A stretch of 64,000 nucleotides of DNA from Robertkochia marina (lineage in GTDB: Bacteria > Bacteroidota > Bacteroidia > Flavobacteriales > Flavobacteriaceae): the NCBI RefSeq assembly GCF_004799345.1, contig NZ_SSMC01000001.1, positions 806,001 through 870,000 of the forward strand. Reading direction: 5' to 3'. The position numbers were made by a program, and so were the translations under genes. Numbering within the stretch: the stretch's first letter is position 1; each line of letters begins with the position of its first letter. A model generated the notes under the pieces. That model was not told where the DNA came from, did no database searches, and worked only from the letters and a program-made list of their open reading frames with translations. Of this stretch, positions 15,544-24,550 are shown piece after piece.

Positions 15544-17214
15544 ATGTTATCAGATATTGAGATCGCCCAAAAGGCAAAACTTCATCATATTAAAGAGATT
15601 GCAGCACAGCTTAATGTAGCTGAAGATCAATTGGAGCAATACGGAAAACATAAAGCGAAATTACCTCTTTCGCTCATTGATGATGAAAAAGCAGCCAAGA
15701 GCAATCTCATACTGGTTACTGCTATTACCCCCACTCCGGCAGGAGAGGGAAAAACAACGACCTCCATAGGCCTGGCCGATGGGCTTGCAGCCATCGGTAA
15801 AAAGGTGGCTGTGGTGCTGCGGGAACCGTCTTTGGGGCCCGTTTTTGGTATTAAAGGGGGTGCTGCCGGGGGCGGTTATTCTCAGGTGGTTCCCATGGAA
15901 GACATTAATCTTCATTTTACCGGGGATTTCTCGGCTATTGAAAAGGCGAATAACCTTTTGGCTGCCTTAATAGATAATAATATTCAGAGCAAAACAAGAA
16001 GTTTAGGTATTGATCCCCGCACTGTGCTTTGGAAGCGCTGTATGGATATGAACGACCGTTCTCTGAGAAAGATCGTGAGTGCCCTTGGTGGTAAGTCAGG
16101 AGGTATTCCTATGGAGACCGGTTTTAATATCACAGCGGCCTCTGAGATCATGGCTATTCTATGTTTAAGTAATAATCTTGAAGATCTCAAGGACCGACTG
16201 GGAAATATTTATGTGGGGGATACTTTCTCGGGAAAAGCTGTTTATGCCCGTGACCTGAAGGCACAGGGGGCTATGGCCGCATTGCTTAAAGACGCTATTA
16301 AGCCAAATCTTGTGCAGACGCTTGAAAATGTTCCTGCATTCATTCACGGTGGTCCCTTTGCTAATATTGCCCAGGGAACAAATAGCGTGATAGCTACCAA
16401 GATGGGCATGTCTCTGGCAGATTATGTGGTAACCGAAGCCGGATTTGGGGCCGACCTCGGTGCTGAAAAGTTCTTCAATATTAAATGCCGTAATGCGGGT
16501 ATTTCTCCCCGGGCCGTGGTGCTGGTAGCTACCATAAGAGCCCTGAAGTATCATGGAGGCAAGGCCTTGTCTGAACTAAAGGAACCGGATGCCGAAGCAG
16601 TAAAGGCCGGTTCGGAAAATCTTCGAAAACACCTGGAAACCATTGCGAGTTTTAAGGTCCCTGCCGTAGTATGTGTGAACCGTTTTCAGGCAGATACTGA
16701 TGAAGAGGTGGAAGCCCTGAAATCAGTATGTCAGGAATACGGGGTGGAAGTGGCTGTGAGCGACGGTTTTGTGAAGGGAGGTGAAGGTACTAAAGGTCTG
16801 GCCCGCGCTGTGATCGGGGCCCTCGGCAGATCGGGAGAAGGTTTTCGGCCTACCTATGACTTAAAGGATCCTGTTAGAGAGAAGATCGAAAAAGTATGTA
16901 AAACCGTGTACGGGGCCAAGTATGTGATCCTGTCTAACAAGGCTAAAAGCCAATTAAGACGTTTTGAAGAGCTCGGTTTCGGAGAATTACCCATTTGTAT
17001 AGCAAAGACTCAAAAGTCGCTCTCCGACGATGAAAAGCTATTAGGAAGGCCGGTAAACTTTGATATACATATACGCGAATTTGAGATCGCAGCCGGAGCA
17101 GGATTTCTGATTCCTATAGCCGGGAATATACTTCGCATGCCGGGATTACCCGGAATACCCTCAGCTGAAGGGATGGATATTGATGCTAATGGAAATATCA
17201 GCGGACTTTCCTGA
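15544..17214 (+). CDS. fhs: formate-tetrahydrofolate ligase
   Basis: This 556-residue enzyme condenses formate, ATP and tetrahydrofolate to 10-formyl-THF for purine and formyl-Met synthesis. The ATP-binding stretch TPTPAGEGKTTTSIGLADGL, the REPSLGPVFGIKGGAAGGG motif and the conserved C-terminal LPGIPSAEGMDID are all present and the length is standard. ATG 15544 (MLSDIEIAQ) is chosen because it matches family N-termini and lies beyond the likely transcription start. The gene appears to be transcribed alone; the thioesterase gene converges on it 21 bp downstream. Confidence 0.97.
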   Translation: MLSDIEIAQKAKLHHIKEIAAQLNVAEDQLEQYGKHKAKLPLSLIDDEKAAKSNLILVTAITPTPAGEGKTTTSIGLADGLAAIGKKVAVVLREPSLGPVFGIKGGAAGGGYSQVVPMEDINLHFTGDFSAIEKANNLLAALIDNNIQSKTRSLGIDPRTVLWKRCMDMNDRSLRKIVSALGGKSGGIPMETGFNITAASEIMAILCLSNNLEDLKDRLGNIYVGDTFSGKAVYARDLKAQGAMAALLKDAIKPNLVQTLENVPAFIHGGPFANIAQGTNSVIATKMGMSLADYVVTEAGFGADLGAEKFFNIKCRNAGISPRAVVLVATIRALKYHGGKALSELKEPDAEAVKAGSENLRKHLETIASFKVPAVVCVNRFQADTDEEVEALKSVCQEYGVEVAVSDGFVKGGEGTKGLARAVIGALGRSGEGFRPTYDLKDPVREKIEKVCKTVYGAKYVILSNKAKSQLRRFEELGFGELPICIAKTQKSLSDDEKLLGRPVNFDIHIREFEIAAGAGFLIPIAGNILRMPGLPGIPSAEGMDIDANGNISGLS

Positions 17215-17235
17215 GCTTAATTAGGGCTGCCCGAT

Positions 17236-17745
17236 TTAATCAAAAAGCGCTTTTAGTTCGGTAGCTTCATGAGGTTTCATTTTACCTGCCAGTACAAGAC
17301 TCAGCTGTTTGCGCCTTAAGGCTGCAGCGAAACGTTCCTTTTCAAGATCTGTTTCCGGTACTACAGGAGCCACCTCGATAGGGCGCCCGGTTTCATCTAC
17401 GGCCACAAAGGTATAGATGGCTTCGTTGGCCTTGGTGCGATTACCGCTTTCCCTGTCTTCTATCCATACATCAATAAAGATCTCCATGGAGCTTTTGAAA
17501 GCCCTGGAAATAGTGGCTTCTACAGTAACAACACTCCCTAATGGGACTGCCCGGTTAAAAGCCACGTGATTCACAGAGGCTGTTACGCATACACGCCTTG
17601 AATGTCGTCGTGCGGCAATACTGGCAGCACGGTCCATCCTTGCCAAAAGTTCTCCCCCAAACAGGTTGTTTAAAGGGTTGGTCTCGCTGGGCAGTACGAG
17701 ATCGGTCATAGTAGTACGTGAATCGCTTGGTGTCTTAGCCTTCAT
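17236..17745 (-). CDS. acyl-CoA thioesterase (hotdog fold, YciA/BACH type)
   Basis: This 169-residue single hotdog domain contains the motif ETNPLNNLFGGELLARMDRA, which places the catalytic Asn/Asp region of YciA-type acyl-CoA hydrolases, and the strand CVTASVNHVAFNRAVPLGS. Such enzymes release CoA from short- to long-chain acyl-CoAs in the cytoplasm. The substrate range cannot be predicted. It has its own promoter at 17762-17769 and is convergent with fhs. Confidence 0.9.
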   Translation of the reverse strand: MKAKTPSDSRTTMTDLVLPSETNPLNNLFGGELLARMDRAASIAARRHSRRVCVTASVNHVAFNRAVPLGSVVTVEATISRAFKSSMEIFIDVWIEDRESGNRTKANEAIYTFVAVDETGRPIEVAPVVPETDLEKERFAAALRRKQLSLVLAGKMKPHEATELKALFD

Positions 17746-17761
17746 TGATGTGAATTTTATG

Positions 17762-17769
17762 CAAAGATA
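17762..17769 (-). promoter_or_regulatory. -7 box ahead of the thioesterase gene
   Basis: On the minus strand this reads TATCTTTG, an exact TAnnTTTG match, 17 nt before the start codon at 17745. No clear TTG lies at the expected -33 distance. Apart from this box, the rest of the 254-bp gap (17746-17999) contains only A/T-rich sequence. Confidence 0.6.
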
Positions 17770-17999
17770 CTTTTTGTAGTGCCAAAATTAAAATAAGGGG
17801 GTTGTTACATAGTTATGAGGTGGGGTATATGTTTGGATATGCCTGTGCAGGGACCTTAGGGTTTCGGAGTCTCGGTTAATTTATGTGTTATGCAGAAGCG
17901 GAGTCTTATAATTTAATTAAATTGTGACTTCATATAAAGCGCAGGTTCAGGGCAATTTAAGTTCGATCCTTTGCGCGGAAATCCTAAAAATACCATCAT

Positions 18000-18875
18000 A
18001 TGACCTTTAAAAATTCTTTCATTTATTTTATGGCGTTTACCCTTGTCGTTGGGAGTTTTTACTCTTGTGAAACGATCGGATCTAAGGGTACAGGAGGTCT
18101 GGCCCTGTATACGGTAAGAGCTGAGATGAAGCAAAGTGCAGACAGTACGCTTCAGCAGGTAGCTAATGCCGGTTATGCATATATAGAAGCGGCCGGATAC
18201 GAGGATGGAAAATACTATGGGTATTCTCCGGAGGGCTTTAAAAACCTGCTCGAAGAAAAAGGGCTCACTCCTATAAGCACTCACCAAAGCAGTGTTACCC
18301 TTGAAAATGCAGACAAATTGATCGCAGATGCGAAGGCTGCAGGATTCACCTATTTTGTGGTGCCCATACCACCTATGGGAATGTTTGTTTATGACAGGGA
18401 AGCTATGAGTATGGGTATGAACGGCAGGGTAGAAAGACTCGCTGAAATATTGACAGAGCTCGGTCAAAAATGTAATGCGGCCGGATTACAGCTGTTATAC
18501 CATAACCACGATTTTGAATTTAAGCCGAATAAGGAAGGGGTTGTGCCTATTGATTATCTATTAGAGAATACTGACCCGGAATTGGTGAACTTTCAAATGG
18601 ATCTTTTTTGGGTGACCAGTGCAGGTGCAGATCCATTAGCCTATTTTGAAGAATATCCGGGGAGATTTAAATTATGGCATGTAAAGGATATGGATGATAA
18701 AGGTCGGTTTGCTCCTGTAGGTCAGGGTAATATTGACTTTAAAAAGATACTTGAGCAAAAGGAAAAGTCAGGTATGAAATACTATTTTGTTGAGCAGGAC
18801 ATGACCTTTGACCAATCTCCACTGGAGGCCATTAAAATAAGCCATGAAGGTATTGAGGCTATTGGTTTTGAATGA
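18000..18875 (+). CDS. exported TIM-barrel lipoprotein, sugar phosphate isomerase/epimerase family
   Basis: This 291-residue protein starts with a lipoprotein signal (about 1-23, ending VGSFYSC; lipid-modified Cys23). A xylose-isomerase-like TIM barrel of the AP-endonuclease-2 superfamily follows. Metal-site motifs include the IEAAGYEDG strand, LLYHNHDFEF (His and Glu), FQMDLFW, LWHVKDMDDKG and FVEQDM. Cytoplasmic relatives isomerise or epimerise sugars; exported relatives are common in Bacteroidota and the substrate is unknown. The gene stands alone. Confidence 0.85.
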   Translation: MTFKNSFIYFMAFTLVVGSFYSCETIGSKGTGGLALYTVRAEMKQSADSTLQQVANAGYAYIEAAGYEDGKYYGYSPEGFKNLLEEKGLTPISTHQSSVTLENADKLIADAKAAGFTYFVVPIPPMGMFVYDREAMSMGMNGRVERLAEILTELGQKCNAAGLQLLYHNHDFEFKPNKEGVVPIDYLLENTDPELVNFQMDLFWVTSAGADPLAYFEEYPGRFKLWHVKDMDDKGRFAPVGQGNIDFKKILEQKEKSGMKYYFVEQDMTFDQSPLEAIKISHEGIEAIGFE

Positions 18876-18972
18876 TGTCTGAAATCTCAAATTTCCTTGT
18901 CATTTTGAGCCCTCTGAAATTTGATTTCTTATGTAGTGAGATGACGATTTAATAAAGGAATAAAGAAGTAAA

Positions 18973-18992
18973 CCTGCTTGCCAACAGGCAGG
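18973..18992. repeat. imperfect 20-bp palindrome in an intergenic region
   Basis: CCTGCTTGCCAACAGGCAGG is a near-palindrome of the CCTGCC...GGCAGG type often dispersed in flavobacterial intergenic DNA. Just upstream (18897-18950) the sequence TTGTCATTTTGAGC...GAGATGACG looks like a decayed copy of another dispersed repeat. The remainder of the 18876-19072 gap shows no gene. Confidence 0.45.
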
Positions 18993-19072
18993 AGGGGCAG
19001 CCACATTTTATATAATCATTTTAGCATAATTATTAAATCCTTAACGGTAGAAGCAACAACATTATATAAATC

Positions 19073-19106
19073 AAAAAAACCTTGTGGAGTTCCACAAGGT
19101 TTTTTT
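19073..19106. terminator. bidirectional terminator between two convergent genes
   Basis: A perfect 16-bp inverted repeat, with a tract of seven A, then CCTTGTGGA (19080-19088) facing TCCACAAGG (19091-19099) and a tract of seven T. It serves the SPOR gene on the minus strand and can stop plus-strand read-through from the TIM-barrel gene. Confidence 0.92.
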
Positions 19107-19130
19107 GCTATCATTTGATCTTAAAGACGC

Positions 19131-20066
19131 TTAGTCGACTAGCAGCCAAGCTTCTGAAGACTCTTCTTTTTTAACTTTTCTGAGATAGGATAAGGCATCC
19201 TGTACATCGGCAAAACTTGAATAAGCCACCTGGTGGAGTCCGTATTTATTTACTCCTACCAATCGGGCCTGGAAACCGCGTTTTTCCAGTTCGCTGATGC
19301 GCTTTTGTGCATTGGCCTCTATACGAAAAGCCCCTGCAATAATGTGATACTTTAATGGAGCCTGATGCAGCTCAAGTGTTACCGCAGGCATCTCAATGGG
19401 TGTGGTATCAAAGAAGGTGGCTTCCTGAATTGTTCTTTCTACCTCCTGGTGAGCCTGTTGTTGCGCAAATTCCATTTGACGTGCCTGATCCTGCTCTACT
19501 AATTTATAACCCACTGTACCTGCTGAAAGAGCCAGCAAAAATATAGCTGCATATTTCAGGTAGGAAGGGGTTTCTCTTCGACGCTCCGGAGTAAAAGCAA
19601 TAGGAGCTTTTTCTTCCAGTTCGGTCACCTGTTCTTTCAGGGTTTCTCTTTTCACTTCCGGAGAAACAAATGAAGATAATCCAAAGGCACTGGTCAGGTA
19701 ATTTACCCGATCAGAAGGTTGGAATAGAATCCGGTCTTCTTCATTGTACCAGATCTCACCAATACTGTCCATCTCTATAGTCTCTCCTGCTTGCATTTTA
19801 AGCAACCAGGCTTGTACTATTTTAGAGATCTTTTCAGAGGCTTCTTCGTAACTTATCTGGTTTACCTGGGCGACGTGCTTGGTAAGTAAGCCATCGTCTT
19901 TACAAAGTTGACCGTTAAAAGAAATTTCTTTAGAAGGAGGGTAAAATGCATTAGTGGAGTTGTGGATTTTTGCAGATCGATATCTGGTCAGGAAAGAGCC
20001 CAGCCCCGGTACAGTTACGCACTGGTAGCGGTACAACAGGTCACTAATGTATTTTTCTATTCTCAT
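19131..20066 (-). CDS. HU-like (CCDC81-type) and SPOR domain membrane protein
   Basis: This 311-residue protein has an N-terminal pair of HU-like domains (about 1-125; opening IEKYISDLLYRYQCVTVPGLGSF). A linker, one membrane helix (about 169-188), a Gln/Glu-rich coil and a C-terminal SPOR domain (about 233-311) with YHIIAGAFRIEANAQKRISE follow. SPOR domains bind denuded peptidoglycan at septa. The CCDC81-type prokaryotic HU domain occurs in Bacteroidota and may bind protein or DNA on the cytoplasmic side. The domain order would let it link the cytoplasm to septal wall, which is inference. It diverges from dprA. Confidence 0.88.
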   Translation of the reverse strand: MRIEKYISDLLYRYQCVTVPGLGSFLTRYRSAKIHNSTNAFYPPSKEISFNGQLCKDDGLLTKHVAQVNQISYEEASEKISKIVQAWLLKMQAGETIEMDSIGEIWYNEEDRILFQPSDRVNYLTSAFGLSSFVSPEVKRETLKEQVTELEEKAPIAFTPERRRETPSYLKYAAIFLLALSAGTVGYKLVEQDQARQMEFAQQQAHQEVERTIQEATFFDTTPIEMPAVTLELHQAPLKYHIIAGAFRIEANAQKRISELEKRGFQARLVGVNKYGLHQVAYSSFADVQDALSYLRKVKKEESSEAWLLVD

Positions 20067-20167
20067 AGAAACAAAGATGTGAAAAAATGCAACAGGTTTT
20101 CAATTTGTTATTCTAAATTTATTAACAGTTTGCCTTATGGCTTTGTAATAAATTAAAAACCAGCTGC

Positions 20168-21277
20168 ATGCAAAACCTCAGAGACCTCTATTACCTGCTC
20201 GCCTTACAGCGTGCTAAAGGTGTAGGTGATCTTACCGCCCGCAAGTTGATTGCTGCTTGTGGGAGTGCTGAGGCCGTATTTTCTGAAAAGCTTTCTTTAT
20301 TGAGCCGTATTGAAGGGGTTGGCACTATGGCTGTCAGGGCCGTTAGAAACAAAAGGAACCTGATCGATGCCGAAAAAGAAATGACTTGGCTGGAACAGCA
20401 AAAGATCCGGGTGATACCCTTTACCGATCCGGAATATCCTTTTCGGTTAAAACATTGTCCGGATGGTCCGCTTGTCCTGTTCGTAAGGGGTAATGTTCGT
20501 CTGGAGGCTCCCCGGTTTTTAAGTGTGGTGGGTACCCGCAGGATTACCCCACGGGGAATGGAGCTTACCCAAAAGCTGGTTGAAGATCTGGCGCCTTTGG
20601 GGCCAACTATAGTGAGTGGGTATGCTTATGGGGCAGATATTTGTGCTCACAGGGCAGCTATCAATAGCGGATTACAAACCATTGCCTGTATGGCTCATGG
20701 GCTCGATATCACCTATCCGTCTGCCCATAAGGTTTATAATGAAAGCGTAATGGAAAACGGCGGGTTTGTCACTGACTTCTGGCATGGAGAGATGCCCGAC
20801 AGAGATCATTTTTTAAGGCGGAATCGGATCATAGCCGGTTTATCTCAGGCTGTGGTGGTGGTTGAATCTGCCGAAAAAGGCGGCAGTCTGGTTACCGCCG
20901 ATATTGCCAATTCGTATAACAGGGAGGTTTTCGCTATTCCGGGAAGACCTGAAGATCCACTTAGTAAGGGTTGTAATCTTTTAATTAAAAAGCACCAGGC
21001 CCATCTCATGGAGAGTGCTGCAGATCTGATCTATATGCTTGGCTGGGATCCGGATGAGGACGATCATAAAGTTCCGGTACAAAAGCAGTTGTTTGTAGAA
21101 CTCGATGCTACAGAAGAATTGGTAGTGTCGAGGTTACAAGACTCAGAAAAAATGCTTCTTGACGACCTCGCATATACCTGTGATATACCCGTGCACAAGC
21201 TTTCGGCAACCCTCCTGAATATGGAAATGAAGGGAGTTGTAAGACCCTTGCCGGGGAAATACTTCGAACTGGTCTGA
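20168..21277 (+). CDS. dprA: DNA processing protein DprA/Smf
   Basis: This 369-residue protein loads RecA onto incoming single-stranded DNA during transformation. The N-terminal helix-hairpin-helix segment (about 1-70) is followed by the DprA Rossmann fold (VVGTRRITPRGMEL, IVSGYAYGADICAHRAAIN, FLRRNRIIAGLS, VFAIPGRPEDPLSKG). A C-terminal winged-helix domain (about 305-369) completes it. It has full length and all core motifs. The stop codon is 1 bp from that of convergent trpS. Other competence genes are not in the window. Confidence 0.95.
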   Translation: MQNLRDLYYLLALQRAKGVGDLTARKLIAACGSAEAVFSEKLSLLSRIEGVGTMAVRAVRNKRNLIDAEKEMTWLEQQKIRVIPFTDPEYPFRLKHCPDGPLVLFVRGNVRLEAPRFLSVVGTRRITPRGMELTQKLVEDLAPLGPTIVSGYAYGADICAHRAAINSGLQTIACMAHGLDITYPSAHKVYNESVMENGGFVTDFWHGEMPDRDHFLRRNRIIAGLSQAVVVVESAEKGGSLVTADIANSYNREVFAIPGRPEDPLSKGCNLLIKKHQAHLMESAADLIYMLGWDPDEDDHKVPVQKQLFVELDATEELVVSRLQDSEKMLLDDLAYTCDIPVHKLSATLLNMEMKGVVRPLPGKYFELV

Positions 21278-21278
21278 A

Positions 21279-22247
21279 CTAAAAGCCGAGTTTCTCGCGG
21301 GTTCTTTCTAGAACTCCGTTGGCCACTTTTGCGGCTTTGGCAGCTCCTTCAGCCAGGATGGTTTCTACCTTCTCAGGATGCTCCATGTAATAGTTGAATC
21401 GTTCACGCTCCTGAGCAAATCTTTCCAGGATCAGTTCATACAAGGCTTGTTTTGCATGACCATAACCAAAACCACCGGCCAGGTATTTTTCTCTTAATTC
21501 TGCGGTTTGCTTTTCGCTTGCCAGAAGCTTGTACAGTGCAAATACATTACAAGTGTCAGGATCTTTTGGGTCTTCAAGGGGAGTGCTGTCGGTCTGTATT
21601 CCCATGATCTGCTTTCTAAGCTTCTTGTCGGGCAGAAAGATATTTATGATATTATTTCTTGACTTGCTCATTTTTTCCCCGTCCGTTCCCGGAATAAGCT
21701 TGGTGTTTTCCTGAACCTTTGCCTCCGGTAGCACAAATATCTCACCCACCTTGCTGTGTATTCTGGAAGCAACATCACGCGTCATTTCCAGGTGTTGCAA
21801 TTGGTCTTTTCCAACGGGTACGAATTCGGCATCATACAGTAAAATGTCTGCAGCCATTAGCATGGGATAGGTAAACAGACCTGCATTTACATCCTCCAGT
21901 CTGTCGGCTTTGTCCTTAAACGAGTGCGCAAGCGTTAGTCGCTGATATGGGAAAAAGCAGCTGAGGTACCAGGTGAGTTCTGCTGTTTGAGGCACATCAC
22001 TCTGTCTGTAAAAAACCGTTTTTTCGGTATCCAATCCGCAGGCCAGCCATGCAGCGGCTGTAGCAAGGGTATTTGCTCTTAAGGTCTCTCCGTCTTTTAT
22101 CTGGGTGAGAGAATGAAGGTTGGCAATAAAAAGAAAAGAATCATTCTCCGGGGCTTTTGCCATTTCAATTGCAGGAATGATAGCGCCTAATAAATTTCCC
22201 AGGTGCGGAACACCTGTACTTTGAATACCTGTAAGAATTCGTGCCAT
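21279..22247 (-). CDS. trpS: tryptophan-tRNA ligase
   Basis: This 322-residue class I aminoacyl-tRNA synthetase charges tRNA-Trp. The HIGH-equivalent motif PHLGNLLGAI is near the N-terminus and the KMSKS loop GEKMSKSRNN lies at about residue 195. The Trp-pocket region MAADILLYDAEFVPVGKDQ is present and the length is usual. An exact -7 box at 22270-22277 precedes it. It converges with dprA. Confidence 0.97.
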   Translation of the reverse strand: MARILTGIQSTGVPHLGNLLGAIIPAIEMAKAPENDSFLFIANLHSLTQIKDGETLRANTLATAAAWLACGLDTEKTVFYRQSDVPQTAELTWYLSCFFPYQRLTLAHSFKDKADRLEDVNAGLFTYPMLMAADILLYDAEFVPVGKDQLQHLEMTRDVASRIHSKVGEIFVLPEAKVQENTKLIPGTDGEKMSKSRNNIINIFLPDKKLRKQIMGIQTDSTPLEDPKDPDTCNVFALYKLLASEKQTAELREKYLAGGFGYGHAKQALYELILERFAQERERFNYYMEHPEKVETILAEGAAKAAKVANGVLERTREKLGF

Positions 22248-22269
22248 TTAAATTCAATTTGCTGTCCGG

Positions 22270-22277
22270 CAAATTTA
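22270..22277 (-). promoter_or_regulatory. -7 box ahead of trpS
   Basis: On the minus strand this reads TAAATTTG, an exact TAnnTTTG match, 23 nt before the trpS start. A -33 TTG is not obvious at the expected distance. Confidence 0.55.
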
Positions 22278-22317
22278 AGTATCATGACAGACATTATAAA
22301 TACGATCAGGATATTTA

Positions 22318-22349
22318 TTGGCGGCATTTGATTTTTAAAGTTATGTTTG
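22318..22349 (+). promoter_or_regulatory. promoter ahead of the PlsC-like acyltransferase gene
   Basis: TTG at 22318-22320 and TATGTTTG at 22342-22349 are 21 bp apart, a good match to the Bacteroidota -33/-7 pair, with a leader of about 20 nt before the ATG at 22377. Confidence 0.65.
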
Positions 22350-22376
22350 TAGCCACCGTAAACTATAGACTGCACA

Positions 22377-23117
22377 ATGAACCCACTCAGATGCCTCCTG
22401 ATGCTGCTCTACCGGATATGGTTTTACCTGTTGGTGAGCATTCCAATTATTTTGTTTTTTCCGGTGCTTCTTGTGCTAACCGCCTCCGAACGTTTTTACC
22501 CGCAATTCTTTTGGGTAGCCAGAAATATTTGGGCAGCCCCTATTTTGTATGGAATGGGACTTTTTCCCCGGATAAAAAAAGAGGGGAGGATGCAAAAAGG
22601 CAAGAGTTATATGTTGGTGGCCAATCATACTTCTATGACAGACATCATGCTGATGCTGAGGGCGAGTAAAAATCCATTTGTTTTTGTAGGGAAAAAGGAA
22701 TTGGTTAAGATGCCGGTCTTCGGGTATTTTTATAAAAGAGTATGTATTATGGTAGACCGCGAAAGCCCCCGGAGCAGATCGGCGGTCTATCTGCGTGCCC
22801 AAAAACGATTGGCCCAGGGCTTGAGTGTTTGTATTTTTCCGGAAGGAGGGGTGCCCGAAGGGAGGGATGTTTTGTTAGATCCTTTTAAGGATGGTGCTTT
22901 TAAGCTGGCCATTGCCCATCAGATCCCGGTGGTGCCTATGACATTCAGGGACAGCAAAAAGAAATTTCCTTTTGAGATCTGCGACGGTGGTCCCGGCAGG
23001 TTACGCGTAACTATACACAGGTTTCTGGAAACAAAGGGGAAGGATATGTCTGAGGTGACTGAACTAAAGAACTATACCAGGGAAATTATTCAAAAGTGCC
23101 TGCTGGAGGGCAAATAA
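22377..23117 (+). CDS. 1-acyl-sn-glycerol-3-phosphate acyltransferase (PlsC-like)
   Basis: This 246-residue inner-membrane enzyme of phospholipid synthesis should acylate lysophosphatidic acid. One or two membrane segments lie in the first 55 residues. The catalytic H-x4-D motif is NHTSMTD (about residues 82-88) and the substrate-binding FPEGG motif is further on. The length is typical. It is monocistronic between its promoter and a terminator. It could instead act on another lysolipid such as an aminolipid precursor. Confidence 0.9.
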   Translation: MNPLRCLLMLLYRIWFYLLVSIPIILFFPVLLVLTASERFYPQFFWVARNIWAAPILYGMGLFPRIKKEGRMQKGKSYMLVANHTSMTDIMLMLRASKNPFVFVGKKELVKMPVFGYFYKRVCIMVDRESPRSRSAVYLRAQKRLAQGLSVCIFPEGGVPEGRDVLLDPFKDGAFKLAIAHQIPVVPMTFRDSKKKFPFEICDGGPGRLRVTIHRFLETKGKDMSEVTELKNYTREIIQKCLLEGK

Positions 23118-23147
23118 AAAATGCTCCCCACCACAGAGAGCATTTTT
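23117..23147. terminator. bidirectional terminator after the PlsC-like gene
   Basis: AAAAATGCTC (23117-23126) and GAGCATTTTT (23138-23147) form a 10-bp stem with an 11-nt loop and T/A tracts. It serves the acyltransferase gene on the plus strand and the sigma-locus barrel gene on the minus strand. Confidence 0.85.
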
Positions 23148-23189
23148 GGTCATCATTGCCTTGGCAATTTAACCTAACCAACTAAATAG

Positions 23190-24548
23190 TTAAAACCTAA
23201 AACTAAAGCCTGTATAAACACCCAGAAGATAGGGGCTGAAACCTCCGGTATCTCCTGAGAATGTATTCCATTGATATTTGAACATGGGTTCAAGATTGAA
23301 CAGCAGTGCATCGCTGAAGCGATAATCAACGCCAACACCAAGATTGGTGCTGAAATTCAGTGAATTTACATTTGTTGCTGTTCCTAATTCTGTGTTTAGG
23401 GTCTCAGATTGCAGCATGATGCTGTTGTCAACCAGAAACAGTGAACTCAAACCTCCGATAAGGTGAAGTCCTATTTTGTTACCAACCATTTTATATTTTA
23501 ATTCAAGAGGCACCTCTACATAGCCCAGGCGTTGCGCCATATCGCCGTTATACCTTAGGTTGGCCTTGGGTACATCGGGAAGAAAGGCGTTTTGTGGTCT
23601 GCGTCCGAGATCATTGATGATAATATTGAGGTTGCTGCTTGCATAATCTATGTTCCCAACCCTGGCAGCAGGAGAAGCAGTGGGGGTATAGGAGACATCG
23701 TTAGTGGTGTATCCCATGGTTACCCTGTTCACCCCGGTTCGCAGGCTGAGCTTCTTGTTAAGATGGTAGGCAACATTGACCCCATAACTTAAATGGGTTT
23801 CTCCGCTTTTAGAATGATCGCTTAACCCGGGTTCGATCGGAGAGCCATTGTTCAGACTTCCGTAATATACCGGGGCTACCGCAGGGTAAACAACCCAATT
23901 GCCGGCTGCGTCCTCATTAATTTTCTCCTCATCGTTTGAAGCGAGATCCAGCAGGGACGGGGACTCTTGCGAAAGATCAGGGTGGTTTGCTGGCATTATG
24001 CCTGTTGTAAATGCATAATCCTGATACAGTACGATCGGTGTGGAAGCAAGGTATATTTCGCTGGTATAGCCGTAAGTAAAGCTTTGTGTGCTACCTTCAG
24101 GATTTACAGTCTCTCTTTGATTCAGCCTGTTTTGACTTCCTTTTGATTGGTTTCGGTCCCGGATGCTCCCTTCTGAAGATGGCGCTTCCTGTGGGGATGT
24201 TGCTATTGCTTTCCTTAAAGCTTCCGGCGTTGAAGATATTTGTATTGAGGTTTCGTCTTTTATTTGCTTATCAGGAGAAGAGGTTTGCTGTAAGGGGCTG
24301 GCGGTAATGATTGTATTGTTCTCCGGATTTTGGTTGGGGGTGTTTAGAAAGGAGCGCGCACCAAAAAATGCCACTCCCAGTAATGCGGCTACCCCCATGG
24401 CTCTTTTCCAGAATAGAGGGATGGTTTTTCGGTTCTCAGAAGCGTCGAGTTGATCTTCTATACCTGTCCACAGATCGCGGGCGGGACTTACTTCAAAATC
24501 TTTGAAGCGTTCCCGGTAAAGACGTTCGAGATCTTTTTCCTCTTTCAT
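23190..24548 (-). CDS. anti-sigma-like inner-membrane anchor joined to an outer-membrane-type beta barrel
   Basis: This 452-residue protein starts 2 bp after the ECF sigma gene. Residues 1-45 are charged and cytoplasmic-like, with RYRERFKDFEVSPARDLW in the place of an anti-sigma domain. One membrane helix follows (about 50-65), then a 150-residue low-complexity linker rich in Ser, Gln, Asn and Pro (about 70-215). From about 217 to the end it has alternating amphipathic strands of a PorT-like small barrel, ending in aromatic GFSFRF. Read literally, one chain could span both membranes and the periplasm and pass an envelope signal to the sigma factor. No zinc-binding anti-sigma motif is visible. 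The regulatory role comes from gene order. Confidence 0.78.
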   Translation of the reverse strand: MKEEKDLERLYRERFKDFEVSPARDLWTGIEDQLDASENRKTIPLFWKRAMGVAALLGVAFFGARSFLNTPNQNPENNTIITASPLQQTSSPDKQIKDETSIQISSTPEALRKAIATSPQEAPSSEGSIRDRNQSKGSQNRLNQRETVNPEGSTQSFTYGYTSEIYLASTPIVLYQDYAFTTGIMPANHPDLSQESPSLLDLASNDEEKINEDAAGNWVVYPAVAPVYYGSLNNGSPIEPGLSDHSKSGETHLSYGVNVAYHLNKKLSLRTGVNRVTMGYTTNDVSYTPTASPAARVGNIDYASSNLNIIINDLGRRPQNAFLPDVPKANLRYNGDMAQRLGYVEVPLELKYKMVGNKIGLHLIGGLSSLFLVDNSIMLQSETLNTELGTATNVNSLNFSTNLGVGVDYRFSDALLFNLEPMFKYQWNTFSGDTGGFSPYLLGVYTGFSFRF

Positions 24549-24550
24549 GG

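Noticed and set aside
22241-22669. 142-codon plus-strand frame across the trpS-PlsC gap
   Set aside because: It overlaps the PlsC gene in another frame and has no family features.
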